From positions 3,164,501-3,228,500 of the forward strand of contig NZ_CP029188.1 of the NCBI RefSeq assembly GCF_003097515.1: a stretch of 64,000 bases of DNA, written 5' to 3'. Every line of letters begins with the position of its first letter. Positions within the stretch are counted from its first letter, which is position 1. The position numbers were made by a program, and so were the translations under genes. Source of the DNA: Streptomyces tirandamycinicus. Its GTDB lineage: Bacteria > Actinomycetota > Actinomycetes > Streptomycetales > Streptomycetaceae. The notes beneath the pieces were generated by a model. The model was given only the letters and a program-made list of their open reading frames with translations, was not told the origin of the DNA and did not search any database. Positions 24,048 through 33,734 of this stretch are shown piece by piece.

Positions 24048-24229
24048 CTAACCGAGTGACCTGTCCTTAGGACACTGCCTTGACGGCCCCGGAATGTCCG
24101 AGACCCGTCAAGATCGTTCCCGGCGGGAACCGCCCCGGCGGCACGGTGTGCGGGCCGCGTCCGCCGTACGCCCCCGACGTGCGGCGATGCCTCCGGAAAC
24201 CCGGGATCCGGAGGCCTCGCCGATCTCCG

Positions 24230-25180
24230 TCAGCCCCGGCGGCGCGCCGCCTCGTAGAGGACCACGCCCGCCGCGACACCGGCGTTGAGGGACTCCGCGC
24301 CGCCCGGCATGGGGATCCGGACGCGGAAGTCGCAGGTCTCGCCGACGAGTCGGGACAGGCCCTTGCCCTCGCTGCCGACGACGATGACGACCGGGCCGTC
24401 GAGGGCCTCCAGCTCGCCGACCTCGACCTCGCCGTCCGCCGCCAGGCCGACCACGGTGATGCCCGCCTTCTGGTAGGCCTCCAGGGCCCGGGTCAGATTG
24501 GTGGCCCGGGCGACCGGGGTACGCGCGGCGGTGCCCGCCGAGGTCTTCCAGGCGCCGGCGGTCATCCCCGCGGCGCGGCGCTCCGGTACCACCACGCCAT
24601 GGCCGCCGAACGCGGCGACGGAACGGACGACCGCGCCCAGGTTGCGCGGGTCGGTGACCCCGTCGAGAGCGACGATCAGCGGATCCTCGCCGTCGTCGAA
24701 GGCCGCGGCCGCGAGGTCCTCGGGATGGGCGTACTCGTACGGCGGGACCTGCAGGACCAGGCCCTGGTGGTTGAGCCCGTTCGTCATCCGGTCCAGCTCG
24801 GCGCGCGGCGCCTCCATCAGGTTGATGGTGCCGCGCTGCCCGGCGAGGTGCAGCGCCTCGCGCACCCGCTCGTCGTTGTCGATGAACTGCTGGACGTAGA
24901 GGGTCGTCGCGGGCACGCCGTCGCGCAGCGCCTCGAAGACGGGATTGCGGCCGACGACCATCTCGGACGACCCCTTGCCGCCGCGGCGGGCGACGGGACG
25001 CCGCTGGGCCTGCTTGGCCTTGGCGTTGGCGACGCGGTTCTTCACATGGCCCTTGCGCGCGGACGCGGGCGGGGTCGGCCCCTTGCCTTCGAGGGAACGG
25101 CGCCGCTTGCCACCGCTGCCGACCGTCGCGCCCTTCTTGTTGGACGTGCGGCGGTTCCTCCGCTGGCTGTTCCCGGCCAT
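24230..25180 (-). CDS. rlmB: 23S rRNA 2'-O-methyltransferase (TrmH/SpoU family, RlmB)
   Basis: A 316-residue protein with a basic N-terminal extension (about 1-70, Lys/Arg-rich), a substrate-binding domain ([20 protein letters not shown]) and a SpoU methylase domain with the family motifs [16 protein letters not shown] (near 178), [13 protein letters not shown] and [20 protein letters not shown], which form the knotted S-adenosylmethionine site. It methylates a ribose of 23S rRNA (G2251 for the E. coli enzyme). ATG 25180 begins [11 protein letters not shown]. It is downstream of cysS in the same direction with a 119-bp gap, a pairing common in actinobacteria. Confidence 0.92.
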   Translation of the reverse strand: MAGNSQRRNRRTSNKKGATVGSGGKRRRSLEGKGPTPPASARKGHVKNRVANAKAKQAQRRPVARRGGKGSSEMVVGRNPVFEALRDGVPATTLYVQQFIDNDERVREALHLAGQRGTINLMEAPRAELDRMTNGLNHQGLVLQVPPYEYAHPEDLAAAAFDDGEDPLIVALDGVTDPRNLGAVVRSVAAFGGHGVVVPERRAAGMTAGAWKTSAGTAARTPVARATNLTRALEAYQKAGITVVGLAADGEVEVGELEALDGPVVIVVGSEGKGLSRLVGETCDFRVRIPMPGGAESLNAGVAAGVVLYEAARRRG

Positions 25181-25299
25181 GACTACCTGTTTCCCTGAAT
25201 GCTCGTGGGCCCCGGGCGATGCCGTCCGGATCCCGTGTGCGTGTGTACGTACGTAGGAAAGTGTGCCGCCCGGGCGGCCGGGCGGCACACTGTCGCTGG

Positions 25300-26700
25300 T
25301 CAGCGAGGCGCGAGTGTCCAGCGGGGGCCGTCGGGGCCGTCCTCGACGGCCAGCCCGGACTGGTTGAGCTGGTCGCGGATCGCGTCCGCGGTGGCCCAGT
25401 CCTTGCGGGCCCGCGCGGACTCGCGCTGCTGGAGCACGAGCCCGACGAGGGTGTCGACCACGCCGTGCAGGTCCTCGCCGCGGTCGGCCTCACCGGCCCA
25501 GTGCGGATCGAGCGGGTCGAGGCCGAGGACGCCGAGCATGGCGCGCACCTCGGCGAGCCGGGCGACGGCCTCCTCCTTGTCGTCCGCGGCCAGCGCCGAG
25601 TTGCCCTGCCGGACGGTGGTGTGGATGATCGCGAGCGCCTGCGGGACACCCAGGTCGTCGTCCATGGCCTCGGCGAACGCGGGCGGCACCTCGGCGGCGG
25701 GCGCCACCGCCTTCCCCGCCTTCTCGGTGACCCGCTGGACGAAGCCCTCGATCCGCGCGAACGCCGACTCGGCCTCGCGCAGGGCCTCCTCGCTGTACTC
25801 GATCATCGAGCGGTAGTGCGGGGTGCCCAGGTAGTAGCGCAGCACGATGGGCCGCCAGTTCCGGACCATCTCGCTCACCAGGACCGAGTTGCCGAGCGAC
25901 TTCGACATCTTCTCGCCGCTCATGGTCACCCAGGCGTTGTGCACCCAGTACGACGCGAAGTCGTCGCCGAAGGCCCTGGCCTGCGCGATCTCGTTCTCGT
26001 GGTGGGGGAAGACCAGGTCGAGGCCGCCGCCGTGGATGTCGAAGGCGGAGCCCAGGTACTTGTGGGCCATGGCCGAGCACTCCAGGTGCCAGCCGGGCCG
26101 GCCGGGGCCCCACGGGGTCTCCCAGGACGGCTCGCCGGGGCGCTCCGCCTTCCACATGGCGAAGTCGCGCGGGTCGCGCTTGCCGGTCTCGTTGTCTCCG
26201 GAGGGCTGACGCAGATCGTCGATGTCCTGGTTGGAGAGTTCGAGGTAGCCCGGGAAGGAGCGCACGTCGAAGTAGACGTTGCCGTCCGCCGCGTAGGCGT
26301 GCCCGCGTTCGATCAGACCGCGCATCATCTCGACCATCTCGGTGATGTGGCCGGTTGCACGCGGCTCGTACGTCGGCGGCAGGCAGCCGAGGGCCTGGTA
26401 GCCCGCGGTGAAGGCCCGCTCGTTCTCGTACCCGATCGCCCACCAGGGGCGCCCCTGGTCGGCGGCCTTGGCGATGATCTTGTCGTCGATGTCCGTCACA
26501 TTGCGGACGAACGTGACATCGTAGCCGCGGTACGCGAACCAGCGGCGCATGATGTCGAAGTTGAGTCCGGACCTGATGTGCCCGATGTGCGGGGCGGACT
26601 GCACGGTCGCGCCACACAGGTAGATCGAGACACAGCCCGGCACGAGCGGGACGAAGTCACGGATCTGCCGGGCGCTGGTGTCGTACAGCCGAATAGTCAC
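25300..26700 (-). CDS. cysS: Cysteinyl-tRNA synthetase
   Basis: A 466-residue class I synthetase that charges tRNA-Cys. The HIGH-type motif is [10 protein letters not shown] (near 36), with the zinc Cys in LCGATVQ just before it. KMSKSLGN follows GEKMSKS (near 268). [14 protein letters not shown] and [15 protein letters not shown] are typical of CysS. Length matches bacterial CysS. GTG 26700 starts [16 protein letters not shown]. It is cotranscribed with rlmB downstream. Confidence 0.97.
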   Translation of the reverse strand: MTIRLYDTSARQIRDFVPLVPGCVSIYLCGATVQSAPHIGHIRSGLNFDIMRRWFAYRGYDVTFVRNVTDIDDKIIAKAADQGRPWWAIGYENERAFTAGYQALGCLPPTYEPRATGHITEMVEMMRGLIERGHAYAADGNVYFDVRSFPGYLELSNQDIDDLRQPSGDNETGKRDPRDFAMWKAERPGEPSWETPWGPGRPGWHLECSAMAHKYLGSAFDIHGGGLDLVFPHHENEIAQARAFGDDFASYWVHNAWVTMSGEKMSKSLGNSVLVSEMVRNWRPIVLRYYLGTPHYRSMIEYSEEALREAESAFARIEGFVQRVTEKAGKAVAPAAEVPPAFAEAMDDDLGVPQALAIIHTTVRQGNSALAADDKEEAVARLAEVRAMLGVLGLDPLDPHWAGEADRGEDLHGVVDTLVGLVLQQRESARARKDWATADAIRDQLNQSGLAVEDGPDGPRWTLAPR

Positions 26701-26873
26701 GCGTCAAGAGTAGTGGGCCGGTGGCGGTGCCCCGCGCCCCCGCGGGACGCGGGGGCGCGATTGTGACCGGTGTGACCGGGAAGGCACGCCACGGCTCGCG
26801 GCCGCGGGCTCCACGGGGCGGTACGGCCGCGCGGGCCTCACGAGCGATACGGCCGCGGGCCTCACGGGCGGTG

Positions 26874-27278
26874 CTAGAGCCGGCCGACGATCTTCCGCGG
26901 GGTGAGCCGGACCACCACGCGCGGTGCGTCCTTGCCCGCCTCCGGGTTGAACTCCGCGTAGCTCTTGCCGGTGTACTTCATCGACAGCTCGTCGATCAGC
27001 TCCTGCCCGCCCTCCTCGGTGAGGGTGACGGTGCCGCGGACCTCGGCGTAGGTGTACGGCGCGTCGAAGGGCTGGACGACCACACTCGCACGCGGGTCGC
27101 GCCGAAGGTTCTTCTCCTTGCGCCGGCCGAGGGTCGTGGAGATCAGCAGTTCGTCGCCGTCGCGCTTGACCCACACGGGGGAGACCTGGGGGCTGCCGTC
27201 GGGCTGGATGGTGGCGAGATCGACGAACACGGGGCCGTCGAGGATCTCCTTGAGCTTCTCGCTGAGTGCGGCGGTCAC
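26874..27278 (-). CDS. PPOX-class F420-dependent oxidoreductase
   Basis: A 134-residue split-beta-barrel protein: FVDLATIQPDGSPQVSPVWV and ISTTLGRRKEKNLRRDPRAS are the hallmark segments of F420/FMN-binding PPOX enzymes. These reduce varied substrates with F420H2 in actinobacteria; the natural substrate cannot be told. GTG 27278 (MTAALSEKLKEIL). It lies between cysS and ispF with a gap on both sides, including a near-duplicate pair of about 30 bp (GGGACGCGTGCGCGGGG-type repeats near 27307-27356), so it is probably its own transcript. Confidence 0.85.
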   Translation of the reverse strand: MTAALSEKLKEILDGPVFVDLATIQPDGSPQVSPVWVKRDGDELLISTTLGRRKEKNLRRDPRASVVVQPFDAPYTYAEVRGTVTLTEEGGQELIDELSMKYTGKSYAEFNPEAGKDAPRVVVRLTPRKIVGRL

Positions 27279-27448
27279 AGTGCGGTCCTCCAGGGCTTCG
27301 GCACGCGGGGACGCGTGCGCGGGGTTTCGGCACGCGGGGACGCGTGCGCGGGGCTTCGTCGACGCGTCACATCCGCGTCCACGGGCTTGCCGGGAATCGA
27401 GGTGTTGCCTCCCGGCAAGCCCTTACCCCAACGGGCGTCCCGTACCGC

Positions 27449-27979
27449 TCAGGACGCGCGGAAGACGAGTGCCGTGGCGATCGCGGCCAGTCCTTCGGCC
27501 CTGCCGGTCAGCCCGAGGCCGTCGGTCGTCGTGCCCGAGACGGAGACCGGCGCCCCGGCCGCCGCGCTCAGCACCTTCTGCGCCTCGTCGCGGCGCTTGC
27601 CGATCTTCGGGCGTACGCCGACGACCTGCACCGCGATATTGCCGATCTCGAAGCCCTCCGCGCGCACGATCCTGGCCGCCTCGGCGAGCAGCGTGACGCC
27701 GGACGCCCCGGACCACTCGGGCCTGCCGGTGCCGAAGTGGGCGCCGAGGTCGCCGACGCCCGCGGCGGAGAACAGGGCGTCGCAGGCGGCGTGGGCGGCC
27801 ACGTCCCCGTCGGAGTGCCCGGCGAGGCCCCAGCCGCCGGAGTCCTCCCAGAGAAGTCCCGCGCACCACAGCTCACGGCCCCGCTCGAAGGCGTGGACAT
27901 CGGTGCCGATGCCGACCCGCGGCAGGACGGGCGGGGGTGCCACCGGCCGCTGCGGCGGGACGGGCGGGTCAGAAGCCAT
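27449..27979 (-). CDS. ispF: 2-C-methyl-D-erythritol 2,4-cyclodiphosphate synthase
   Basis: A 176-residue enzyme of the MEP isoprenoid pathway that cyclises CDP-ME 2-phosphate. The metal-binding motif is GIGTDVHAF (near 23), with [17 protein letters not shown] and the TTTDGLG signature near the C-terminus. The first 20 residues are a Pro-rich extension. The start overlaps the end of ispD by 11 bp, so the two pathway enzymes are translationally coupled in one operon, possibly with carD upstream. Confidence 0.95.
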   Translation of the reverse strand: MASDPPVPPQRPVAPPPVLPRVGIGTDVHAFERGRELWCAGLLWEDSGGWGLAGHSDGDVAAHAACDALFSAAGVGDLGAHFGTGRPEWSGASGVTLLAEAARIVRAEGFEIGNIAVQVVGVRPKIGKRRDEAQKVLSAAAGAPVSVSGTTTDGLGLTGRAEGLAAIATALVFRAS

Positions 27980-28715
27980 CGTTGGCCCTCCTGCGGGCGA
28001 GTACGGCCTCGGCGAGGACCAGGTCGAGCGGGCGGGTCACCTTGAACGCCTCCTCGTGACCGGGCACCACCACCACCGGGGCGCCGAGGCGCTCGACCAT
28101 CCCCGCGTCGTCGGTGGCGCCCTCGCCGCCGACGGCGACGGTCTCGTGGGCACGCACGAGCATCTCGCGGTCGAAGCCCTGCGGCGTCTGCACGGCCCGC
28201 AGCCTGGCACGCTCGGGTGTGGCGACGACGGGCTCCGGCTCGCCCTTCTCGCCGGGCTCGACCTCCTTGACGGTGTCGGCGAGCGGCAGGCCGGGGACGA
28301 CTGCGGGTGCTCCGTCGAGGACCGCCGCGATCACGGCGTCGACGGTGTCGACGGGCACGAGCGGACGGGCGGCGTCATGGACGAGGACGGTGCCGATGGC
28401 CTCGGGCAGCGCCCGGAGGCCGAGGCGGACGGACTCCTGGCGGGTGTCACCGCCGGGTACGACCAGGTAGTCGGTCCGTTCGGGCAGGGAGTGCGCGTCG
28501 AGGAGGTTCTTGACCTCGGAGGCGCCGTCCGGCGGGGCCACCACGACGACGAGCGAGACGGCGCGTGAGGCGGCCATGGCCCGTACCGCGTGGATCAGCA
28601 TGGGCGTGCCGCCCAGCGTGCGGAGCGCCTTGGGCGCACCGGGGCCGAGCCGTACGCCCCGGCCGGCCGCGGGAATCACCGCGGCGGTGCGGCCCGCGCG
28701 CGTCTGTTCTGACAT
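27969..28715 (-). CDS. ispD: 2-C-methyl-D-erythritol 4-phosphate cytidylyltransferase
   Basis: A 248-residue enzyme that couples CTP to MEP. The nucleotide-binding N-terminus is [20 protein letters not shown] (residues 13-32), then [12 protein letters not shown] and [13 protein letters not shown] 28715 ([20 protein letters not shown]) is chosen because the cytidylyltransferase fold starts at once; the longer upstream frame is GC-rich filler. The gap to carD (28716-29158, 443 bp) holds no gene and presumably the promoter and the end of the carD transcript. Confidence 0.95.
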   Translation of the reverse strand: MSEQTRAGRTAAVIPAAGRGVRLGPGAPKALRTLGGTPMLIHAVRAMAASRAVSLVVVVAPPDGASEVKNLLDAHSLPERTDYLVVPGGDTRQESVRLGLRALPEAIGTVLVHDAARPLVPVDTVDAVIAAVLDGAPAVVPGLPLADTVKEVEPGEKGEPEPVVATPERARLRAVQTPQGFDREMLVRAHETVAVGGEGATDDAGMVERLGAPVVVVPGHEEAFKVTRPLDLVLAEAVLARRRANDGF

Positions 28716-29158
28716 CGGTTCCACTCCGGAGATCGATCGCGGGAAGCCACCGGAAGCCGGAGGAGGAGGGCCCCCCTTTTCGGCATGCCCGGGGAGAATT
28801 GACATGGCCAGGTTTGTTCCCTCGGCCGATATGGGTATGGCCTGGGCGTACCCCCGACCGAGGGTCGGGGAGTGCCGGGCGCGACGCCCTCGACCGGACC
28901 CTTCCGTGACGACCGGTCGAGTCGGCGGTCCGCCCGGCCCGGCGTACCAGGAGGGCAGGGGGACGGGGGACGCATAGCGGGGAACGGCACGGTGTGAGGC
29001 GCCCGGCGGTGCGGTGAACGCACCGCAGTGCCCGGCGACACAACCTTCCAGCTGCATCAGCGGGCACCGCGGCATTCAGTTCTGCACTGGTGTGCACCGT
29101 GGAACGGGCCCGACGCCGCACTCCCGGCTTCGGACCCTGCTTCACGGCAGGACACGCG

Positions 29159-29641
29159 TCAGGACGCCAGGACCTCGTCGAGCAGGGCCTCGGCCTTGTC
29201 CTCGTTGGTGTTCTCCGCGAGAGCCAGCTCGCTCACCAGGATCTGGCGGGCCTTGGCCAGCATGCGCTTCTCCCCAGCGGAGAGACCGCGCTCGCGCTCG
29301 CGGCGCCACAGGTCACGCACCACTTCGGCGACCTTGATGACGTCGCCGGAGGCGAGCTTCTCGAGATTTGCCTTGTAGCGACGGGACCAGTTCGTCGGCT
29401 CCTCGGCGTACGGCGCGCGCAGCACGTCGAAGACCCGGTCCAGTCCGTCCTGACCGACCACATCGCGCACGCCAACGAGATCCGCATTGTCCGCCGGCAC
29501 ACGAACCGTCAAGTCGCCCTGGGCGACCTTGAGCACCAAGTAGGTCTTGTCCACGCCTTTGATCTGGCGAGTTTCGATGGCCTCGATCAGCGCGGCCCCG
29601 TGATGGGGATAGACCACGGTGTCGCCAACCTTGAACGTCAT
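29159..29641 (-). CDS. carD: CarD/CdnL-family RNA polymerase-binding regulator
   Basis: A 160-residue protein that binds the RNA polymerase beta subunit and stabilises open promoter complexes, notably at rRNA promoters. The N-terminal Tudor-like RID starts [20 protein letters not shown]. The C-terminal helical DNA-binding domain contains [17 protein letters not shown] and [20 protein letters not shown]. Length is normal for the family. The start is preceded by AAGGGG. The order carD-ispD-ispF is conserved in actinobacteria. Confidence 0.96.
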   Translation of the reverse strand: MTFKVGDTVVYPHHGAALIEAIETRQIKGVDKTYLVLKVAQGDLTVRVPADNADLVGVRDVVGQDGLDRVFDVLRAPYAEEPTNWSRRYKANLEKLASGDVIKVAEVVRDLWRRERERGLSAGEKRMLAKARQILVSELALAENTNEDKAEALLDEVLAS

Positions 29642-30137
29642 GTGACAGGTACCCCTTCCGTGGCTATCCAGGGTAACACGAGAACCGCTTCTTCTGAATG
29701 GCGTTTTCGCAGGTCAGGGCATATCTCGGGGCTTGACAACAGCAACACGAACGTGCTGCGGACGGCTTCCGGAAGGGGGTATTCGCAGGTCGGAGCGGCT
29801 GCACGGGCGCCTGGAAACCCGGGCGTTGCGCACCTCACAACCCCAGCCGAAGTGGGCGAAAGTCCCGATTTGCCGGGTTCTCAGCAGTCTACTTCGCCTA
29901 CGCCGTTCGAGGCTCGGTCACCCGTCCGGCGGGACGCCGGAGAAGGAATCCCGAATTGATCACCGGGGGCCGCGGAAGGCCGCCGCGGGCCGCAGGGGTT
30001 TTCCGGAGGAATGCGCGGGACCGCGGAATTGATCACGACGGCTTATGTGAACGGCGGATGAAATCCGGCCGGGCATCGGGCCGGGACGCGGCCGTGGAAC
30101 GGCGCCGGGGCACCGGGGCCGCATCGGGGCGGGTCGG

Positions 30138-30245
30138 GTGCAGGTCGTGTGCCGGGCGGGTCGGGCGCCGGGCGGGTCGGGTGCAGGTCGTGTGCCGGGC
30201 GGGTCGGGCGCCGGGCGGGTCGGGTGCGGGGCGGGTCGGGTGCGG
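30138..30245. repeat. 43-bp GC-rich tandem repeat
   Basis: Two full 43-bp units start at 30138 and 30181 (each beginning GTGCAGGTCGTGTGCC), followed by degenerate shorter units built on CGGGCGGGTCGGG. They lie in the 680-bp non-coding stretch 29642-30324 between divergent carD and the lipoprotein gene. Nothing else is recognisable there. Confidence 0.75.
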
Positions 30246-30324
30246 GGCGCCGACGAGGGGTCGGTAACCTAAGCCCGCTGACCGATCTTCACCCCGTCCG
30301 TACGTCCTAGGAGATGCCGCCGCC

Positions 30325-31023
30325 GTGAGCAGCAGCCTTCGACGCGGCGCCCTCGCCGCCACCGCCCTCCTGATCCCGATCGCCACCCTCTCCGCATGCG
30401 CCGCGGGCAACGACGCGCAGACGCTCGGCGTCAGGCCGGACAACCCCGAGACCTCGGTGGGCGACATCAAGATCCAGAACGCGACGGTGATCACCCAGCC
30501 GCAGCCCGGCGTCCAGGGCCAGGCCACCGTGTCGGCGACGCTGTTCAACGACGGCACCCAGGAGCAGACGCTCGACTCCGTCACGCTCCCGGGCACCCAG
30601 AGCGCGGTCAAGCTGACCCCCGCCACCGGCTCCGGCCCGATCACGGTCGCCCCCGGCGGCTCGGTCGTCCTGGGCGGCAAGGGCAACCCCTCCGGCATCA
30701 TCGAGAACAGCGCCGAGGCGGGCCGCCTCGGCGACGTCCAGCGGATCGTCTTCCGCTTCAGTGAGACGGGCGACGTCCCGATCGACGCGTTCGTCGTCCC
30801 CGCCGCCGACTACTACCGCGACTACGGGCCGTCCAACCTGCCCCAGCCCCCGGCCGCCAGCCCGACGGGCTCCGCCCCGGCCCAGGACGGCGCCCACGGC
30901 GACGAGGCCGGGCACGGCGACGAGGCCGAGGGCGGGGACCACGGCGCACCGGAGGACGGCGAGCACGGCGGCGAGCCGACCCCGTCGGACTCGGCGTCCG
31001 CGTCCCAGGACGCGGGCCACTGA
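30325..31023 (+). CDS. Secreted lipoprotein, function unknown
   Basis: A 232-residue lipoprotein precursor with a signal peptide and lipobox TLSAC (Cys25 lipidated). The middle (40-165) is a beta-rich domain (DIKIQNATVITQPQPGVQGQ, then VSATLFNDGTQEQTLDSV) that resembles copper-chaperone/DUF461-type folds, but the Met/His metal ligands are not obvious. The C-terminal 60 residues are acidic and His-rich (GDEAGHGDEAEGGDHG) and may bind cations. It converges with phoP; a terminator lies in the 375-bp gap between them. Three direct copies of ACTGACGCGCC start at its stop codon. Confidence 0.78.
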   Translation: MSSSLRRGALAATALLIPIATLSACAAGNDAQTLGVRPDNPETSVGDIKIQNATVITQPQPGVQGQATVSATLFNDGTQEQTLDSVTLPGTQSAVKLTPATGSGPITVAPGGSVVLGGKGNPSGIIENSAEAGRLGDVQRIVFRFSETGDVPIDAFVVPAADYYRDYGPSNLPQPPAASPTGSAPAQDGAHGDEAGHGDEAEGGDHGAPEDGEHGGEPTPSDSASASQDAGH

Positions 31024-31205
31024 CGCGCCACTGACGCGCCACTGACGCGCCTCAGGCGCGGCGGGTGGGCCCGTCGCACGGCGGGTGAGCCTCGCACGGC
31101 GGGGTGAGCGCGCGCCGGATGGGTCGGCGCGGCACGGCGCCCTGGCGTCCGGGCCCCGGCCGCCATGCGGCCCGCCGGCCCCGCACGGGCCCACAGCGAG
31201 CAGGC

Positions 31206-31244
31206 GAAAGCGGCCCCTCAGGATCACCTGGCGGGGCCGCTTTC
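31206..31244. terminator. Bidirectional terminator between the lipoprotein gene and phoP
   Basis: A 12-bp perfect stem GAAAGCGGCCCC/GGGGCCGCTTTC (31206-31217 with 31233-31244), with A's on one side and T's on the other, so it can serve both convergent genes. The rest of 31024-31398 holds only GC-rich repeats. Confidence 0.75.
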
Positions 31245-31398
31245 ACGCGTGCTCGGCGCTCTTGCCGGGGCCGCCCGCGCGGGGGCTCGGCGCAAGCGGG
31301 TGCGGAGCCGCTCCACGGCCGAGGCCGCTTTACGGCCGAGGCCGGTCCACGGCGGTGACCGGTCCACGGCGCAAACCGGTCCGCGGCCGTCAACCGGC

Positions 31399-32079
31399 CT
31401 ACGGCTCGAACTTGTAGCCCAGACCGCGCACCGTCACCAGATACCGCGGGGCGCCCGGATCCGGCTCGATCTTGGCCCGGAGACGCTTGACGTGCACGTC
31501 GAGGGTCTTGGTGTCGCCCACGTAGTCCGCGCCCCAGACCCGGTCGATCAGCTGCATCCGGGTCAGGACGCGGCCCGCGTTGCGCAGCAGCATCTCCAGG
31601 AGGTCGAACTCCTTCAGCGGGAGGTCGACCTTCCCGCCCGACACCGTGACGACATGGCGGTCGACGTCCATCCGCACCGGTCCGGCCTCGAGGGCCGCCG
31701 GGGCGACCTCCTCCGGCTCACCGCGGCGGCGCAGTACCGCACGGATGCGGGCGACCAGCTCCCGCGAGGAGAAGGGCTTCGTCACGTAGTCGTCGGCTCC
31801 TATCTCCAGGCCGACGACCTTGTCGATCTCGCTGTCCTTGGCCGTGACCATGATCACCGGGACGTTGGACCGGCCGCGCAGCTGGCGGCAGACCTCCGTA
31901 CCGGGCAGTCCGGGCAGCATCAGGTCCAGCAGGACGAGGTCGGCTCCGTTGCGCTCGAACTCGTCGAGCCCCTCGGGCCCGGTGGTCGCGACGGCGACCT
32001 CGAAGCCCTCCTTGCGGAGCATGTAGGAAAGAGCGTCGCTGAAGGATTCCTCGTCCTCGACGACAAGCACTCGGGTCAC
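31399..32079 (-). CDS. phoP: Phosphate response regulator PhoP
   Basis: A 226-residue OmpR-type response regulator. Receiver: VVEDEES acidic pocket, phospho-acceptor Asp in LVLLDLMLPG (near 52), Lys in VTKPFSS. The C-terminal winged helix holds DLPLKEFDLLEMLLRNAGRV and TLDVHVKRLRAKIEP. PhoP activates phosphate-scavenging genes through PHO boxes and lowers antibiotic production in Streptomyces. It overlaps phoR by four bases (order phoR-phoP), so it is coupled to its kinase, and PHO boxes upstream indicate autoregulation. Confidence 0.97.
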   Translation of the reverse strand: MTRVLVVEDEESFSDALSYMLRKEGFEVAVATTGPEGLDEFERNGADLVLLDLMLPGLPGTEVCRQLRGRSNVPVIMVTAKDSEIDKVVGLEIGADDYVTKPFSSRELVARIRAVLRRRGEPEEVAPAALEAGPVRMDVDRHVVTVSGGKVDLPLKEFDLLEMLLRNAGRVLTRMQLIDRVWGADYVGDTKTLDVHVKRLRAKIEPDPGAPRYLVTVRGLGYKFEP

Positions 32080-33536
32080 GGAAGGACCTCCGGGGCAGGC
32101 AGTGGTTCGCGTGGTGTGGTCCGAGGATCAGGACCGTGGGAGAAGTCGGAGTCCGGCTCTGGGCGGTGGTCCGCCTCCGCACCGGGGTCTGCGCGCTGGC
32201 GGGAACCGGCCCCGGAACCTGAGCCGGGATCCGGTTCCGGGTCGGAGTCGGATCCCGGGTCGGAGTCGGATGCCGGGTCGGAGTCGGATGCCGGGTCGGA
32301 GTCGTACGGCCCGTGGCCGGCCTGGTCGCCGGCCCGGACCCGGGTACGGTCCCTGACGGAGCCGGCCTCCGGCAACCGCAGGGTAAAGGTGGAGCCCTGG
32401 CCTTCGGTGCTCCACACCGTGACCTCCCCGCCGTGCGAGGCGGCCACGTGTTTGACGATGGCCAGGCCCAGGCCGGTGCCGCCGGTCGCGCGGGAGCGGG
32501 CGGGGTCGACGCGGTAGAAGCGCTCGAAGATCCGCTCGCGGTCCTTCTCCGAGATGCCGATGCCCTGGTCGGTCACGGCGATCTCGATCTGGTCCCCGCC
32601 GGGTGCGGTGACGCGGCGCGCGGCGATGCCGACGCGGGTGCGGGCCGGGGAGTAGTTGACGGCGTTCTCGACGAGATTGCCGAGGGCCGCCGCCAGCTGG
32701 CCGCGATGGCCCCACACATGCAGCCCGGCGGCGCCTCCGCCGGTGCCGTCGGCCGTGGCCGTGGTCCCGACGGCCATGATGATCTGCTTGGTGGACGCCG
32801 CGTGGCGGGACCGGTCGATGGCCTCGGCCACCAGCTCGTCCACACGTACCGGCTCGGCGTCCTCCAGCGGGTCGTCGTTCTGCACCCGGGAGAGGTCGAT
32901 CAGCTCCTGTACGAGGTTGGTGAGCCGGGTCGCCTCGATCTGCATCCGGCCGGCGAAGCGGGTAACCGCGTCGGGGTCGTCGGAGGCGTCCATGACGGCC
33001 TCGGAGAGCAGCGAGAGCGCGCCGACCGGGGTCTTGAGCTCATGACTCACATTGGCGACGAAGTCCCGCCGCACCGCTTCTATGCGCCGGGCCTCGGTGA
33101 GGTCCTCGACGAGGAGCAGCACCAGGCGCGAGCCGAGCGGCGCGACCCGGGCGGAGACGGCGAGGGCCTCGCCGCGTCCGGTACCGCGCCGCGGCAGGTC
33201 GAGCTCGACCTGCCGTATCTCGCCGTCACGGCGGGTGTCGCGGGCCATGTGCAGCATGGGTTCCACCGCCAGCTTCCCGCCTCTGACCAGGCCGAGCGCA
33301 TACGCTGCCGAGCTGGCCTTGACGACGGAGTCGCTCTCGTCGAGGACGACCGCGGATGAGCGCAGCACGGAGAGCACGGTGTCGACGCCGGGCGGCAGCA
33401 CGGCGTCCGTGTGCAGGGAGCTGCGGGTGGGTCTCGCCTGGTCGCGCTCGCTCCAGCGGAACGCCAGCATGGCGATCACGCCGGTGCACACCCCGGCGAT
33501 CGCGGCCAATGCGGCGACCGCCGCGTTCACGTCCAT
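32076..33536 (-). CDS. phoR: Phosphate sensor histidine kinase PhoR
   Basis: A 486-residue kinase. One N-terminal membrane segment (about 5-25, VAALAAIAGVCTGVIAMLAF), a PAS-like region (50-155), phospho-acceptor His in FVANVSHELKTPVGAL (near 167), and a C-terminal ATPase domain with N-box GNLVENAVNYSP, DQGIGI and GGTGLGLAIVKHV. The last 90 residues are a Ser/Asp/Pro-rich tail (SDPASDSDPASDSDPGSDSD) encoded by a short tandem repeat. The tail is the variable part of the family. The kinase phosphorylates PhoP under phosphate limitation. Confidence 0.96.
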   Translation of the reverse strand: MDVNAAVAALAAIAGVCTGVIAMLAFRWSERDQARPTRSSLHTDAVLPPGVDTVLSVLRSSAVVLDESDSVVKASSAAYALGLVRGGKLAVEPMLHMARDTRRDGEIRQVELDLPRRGTGRGEALAVSARVAPLGSRLVLLLVEDLTEARRIEAVRRDFVANVSHELKTPVGALSLLSEAVMDASDDPDAVTRFAGRMQIEATRLTNLVQELIDLSRVQNDDPLEDAEPVRVDELVAEAIDRSRHAASTKQIIMAVGTTATADGTGGGAAGLHVWGHRGQLAAALGNLVENAVNYSPARTRVGIAARRVTAPGGDQIEIAVTDQGIGISEKDRERIFERFYRVDPARSRATGGTGLGLAIVKHVAASHGGEVTVWSTEGQGSTFTLRLPEAGSVRDRTRVRAGDQAGHGPYDSDPASDSDPASDSDPGSDSDPEPDPGSGSGAGSRQRADPGAEADHRPEPDSDFSHGPDPRTTPREPLPAPEVLP

Positions 33537-33609
33537 GCATCCAGGTTATGCACGCTCGCCGTGGGTCTCCCAGCCATCCGAGTGGCACCTCGAACAGTCG
33601 TCGCTCAGA

Positions 33610-33642
33610 GTTCACCAAGGGGAAGGGATCGGTTCACTTGGG
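33610..33642. promoter_or_regulatory. PHO boxes (PhoP operator) between phoRP and phoU
   Basis: Three contiguous 11-bp units: GTTCACCAAGG (33610-33620), a degenerate GGAAGGGATCG (33621-33631) and GTTCACTTGGG (33632-33642). Two fit the Streptomyces direct-repeat unit GTTCAYYYRGG closely. They lie between divergent phoR and phoU and should drive both under phosphate limitation. Confidence 0.85.
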
Positions 33643-33734
33643 AAGGTGGATCCGGACGCGTAGCGGACGGAACGTGGGAGCGTGGGGGTTCAGCCCCACC
33701 CGGACCCCCTGACGCATTCAAGAGAGGGAACCCC

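Noticed and set aside
21822..24059. A 745-codon plus-strand frame opposite the IS and the DoxX gene
   Set aside because: No domain or start signal; overlaps two clear minus-strand genes.
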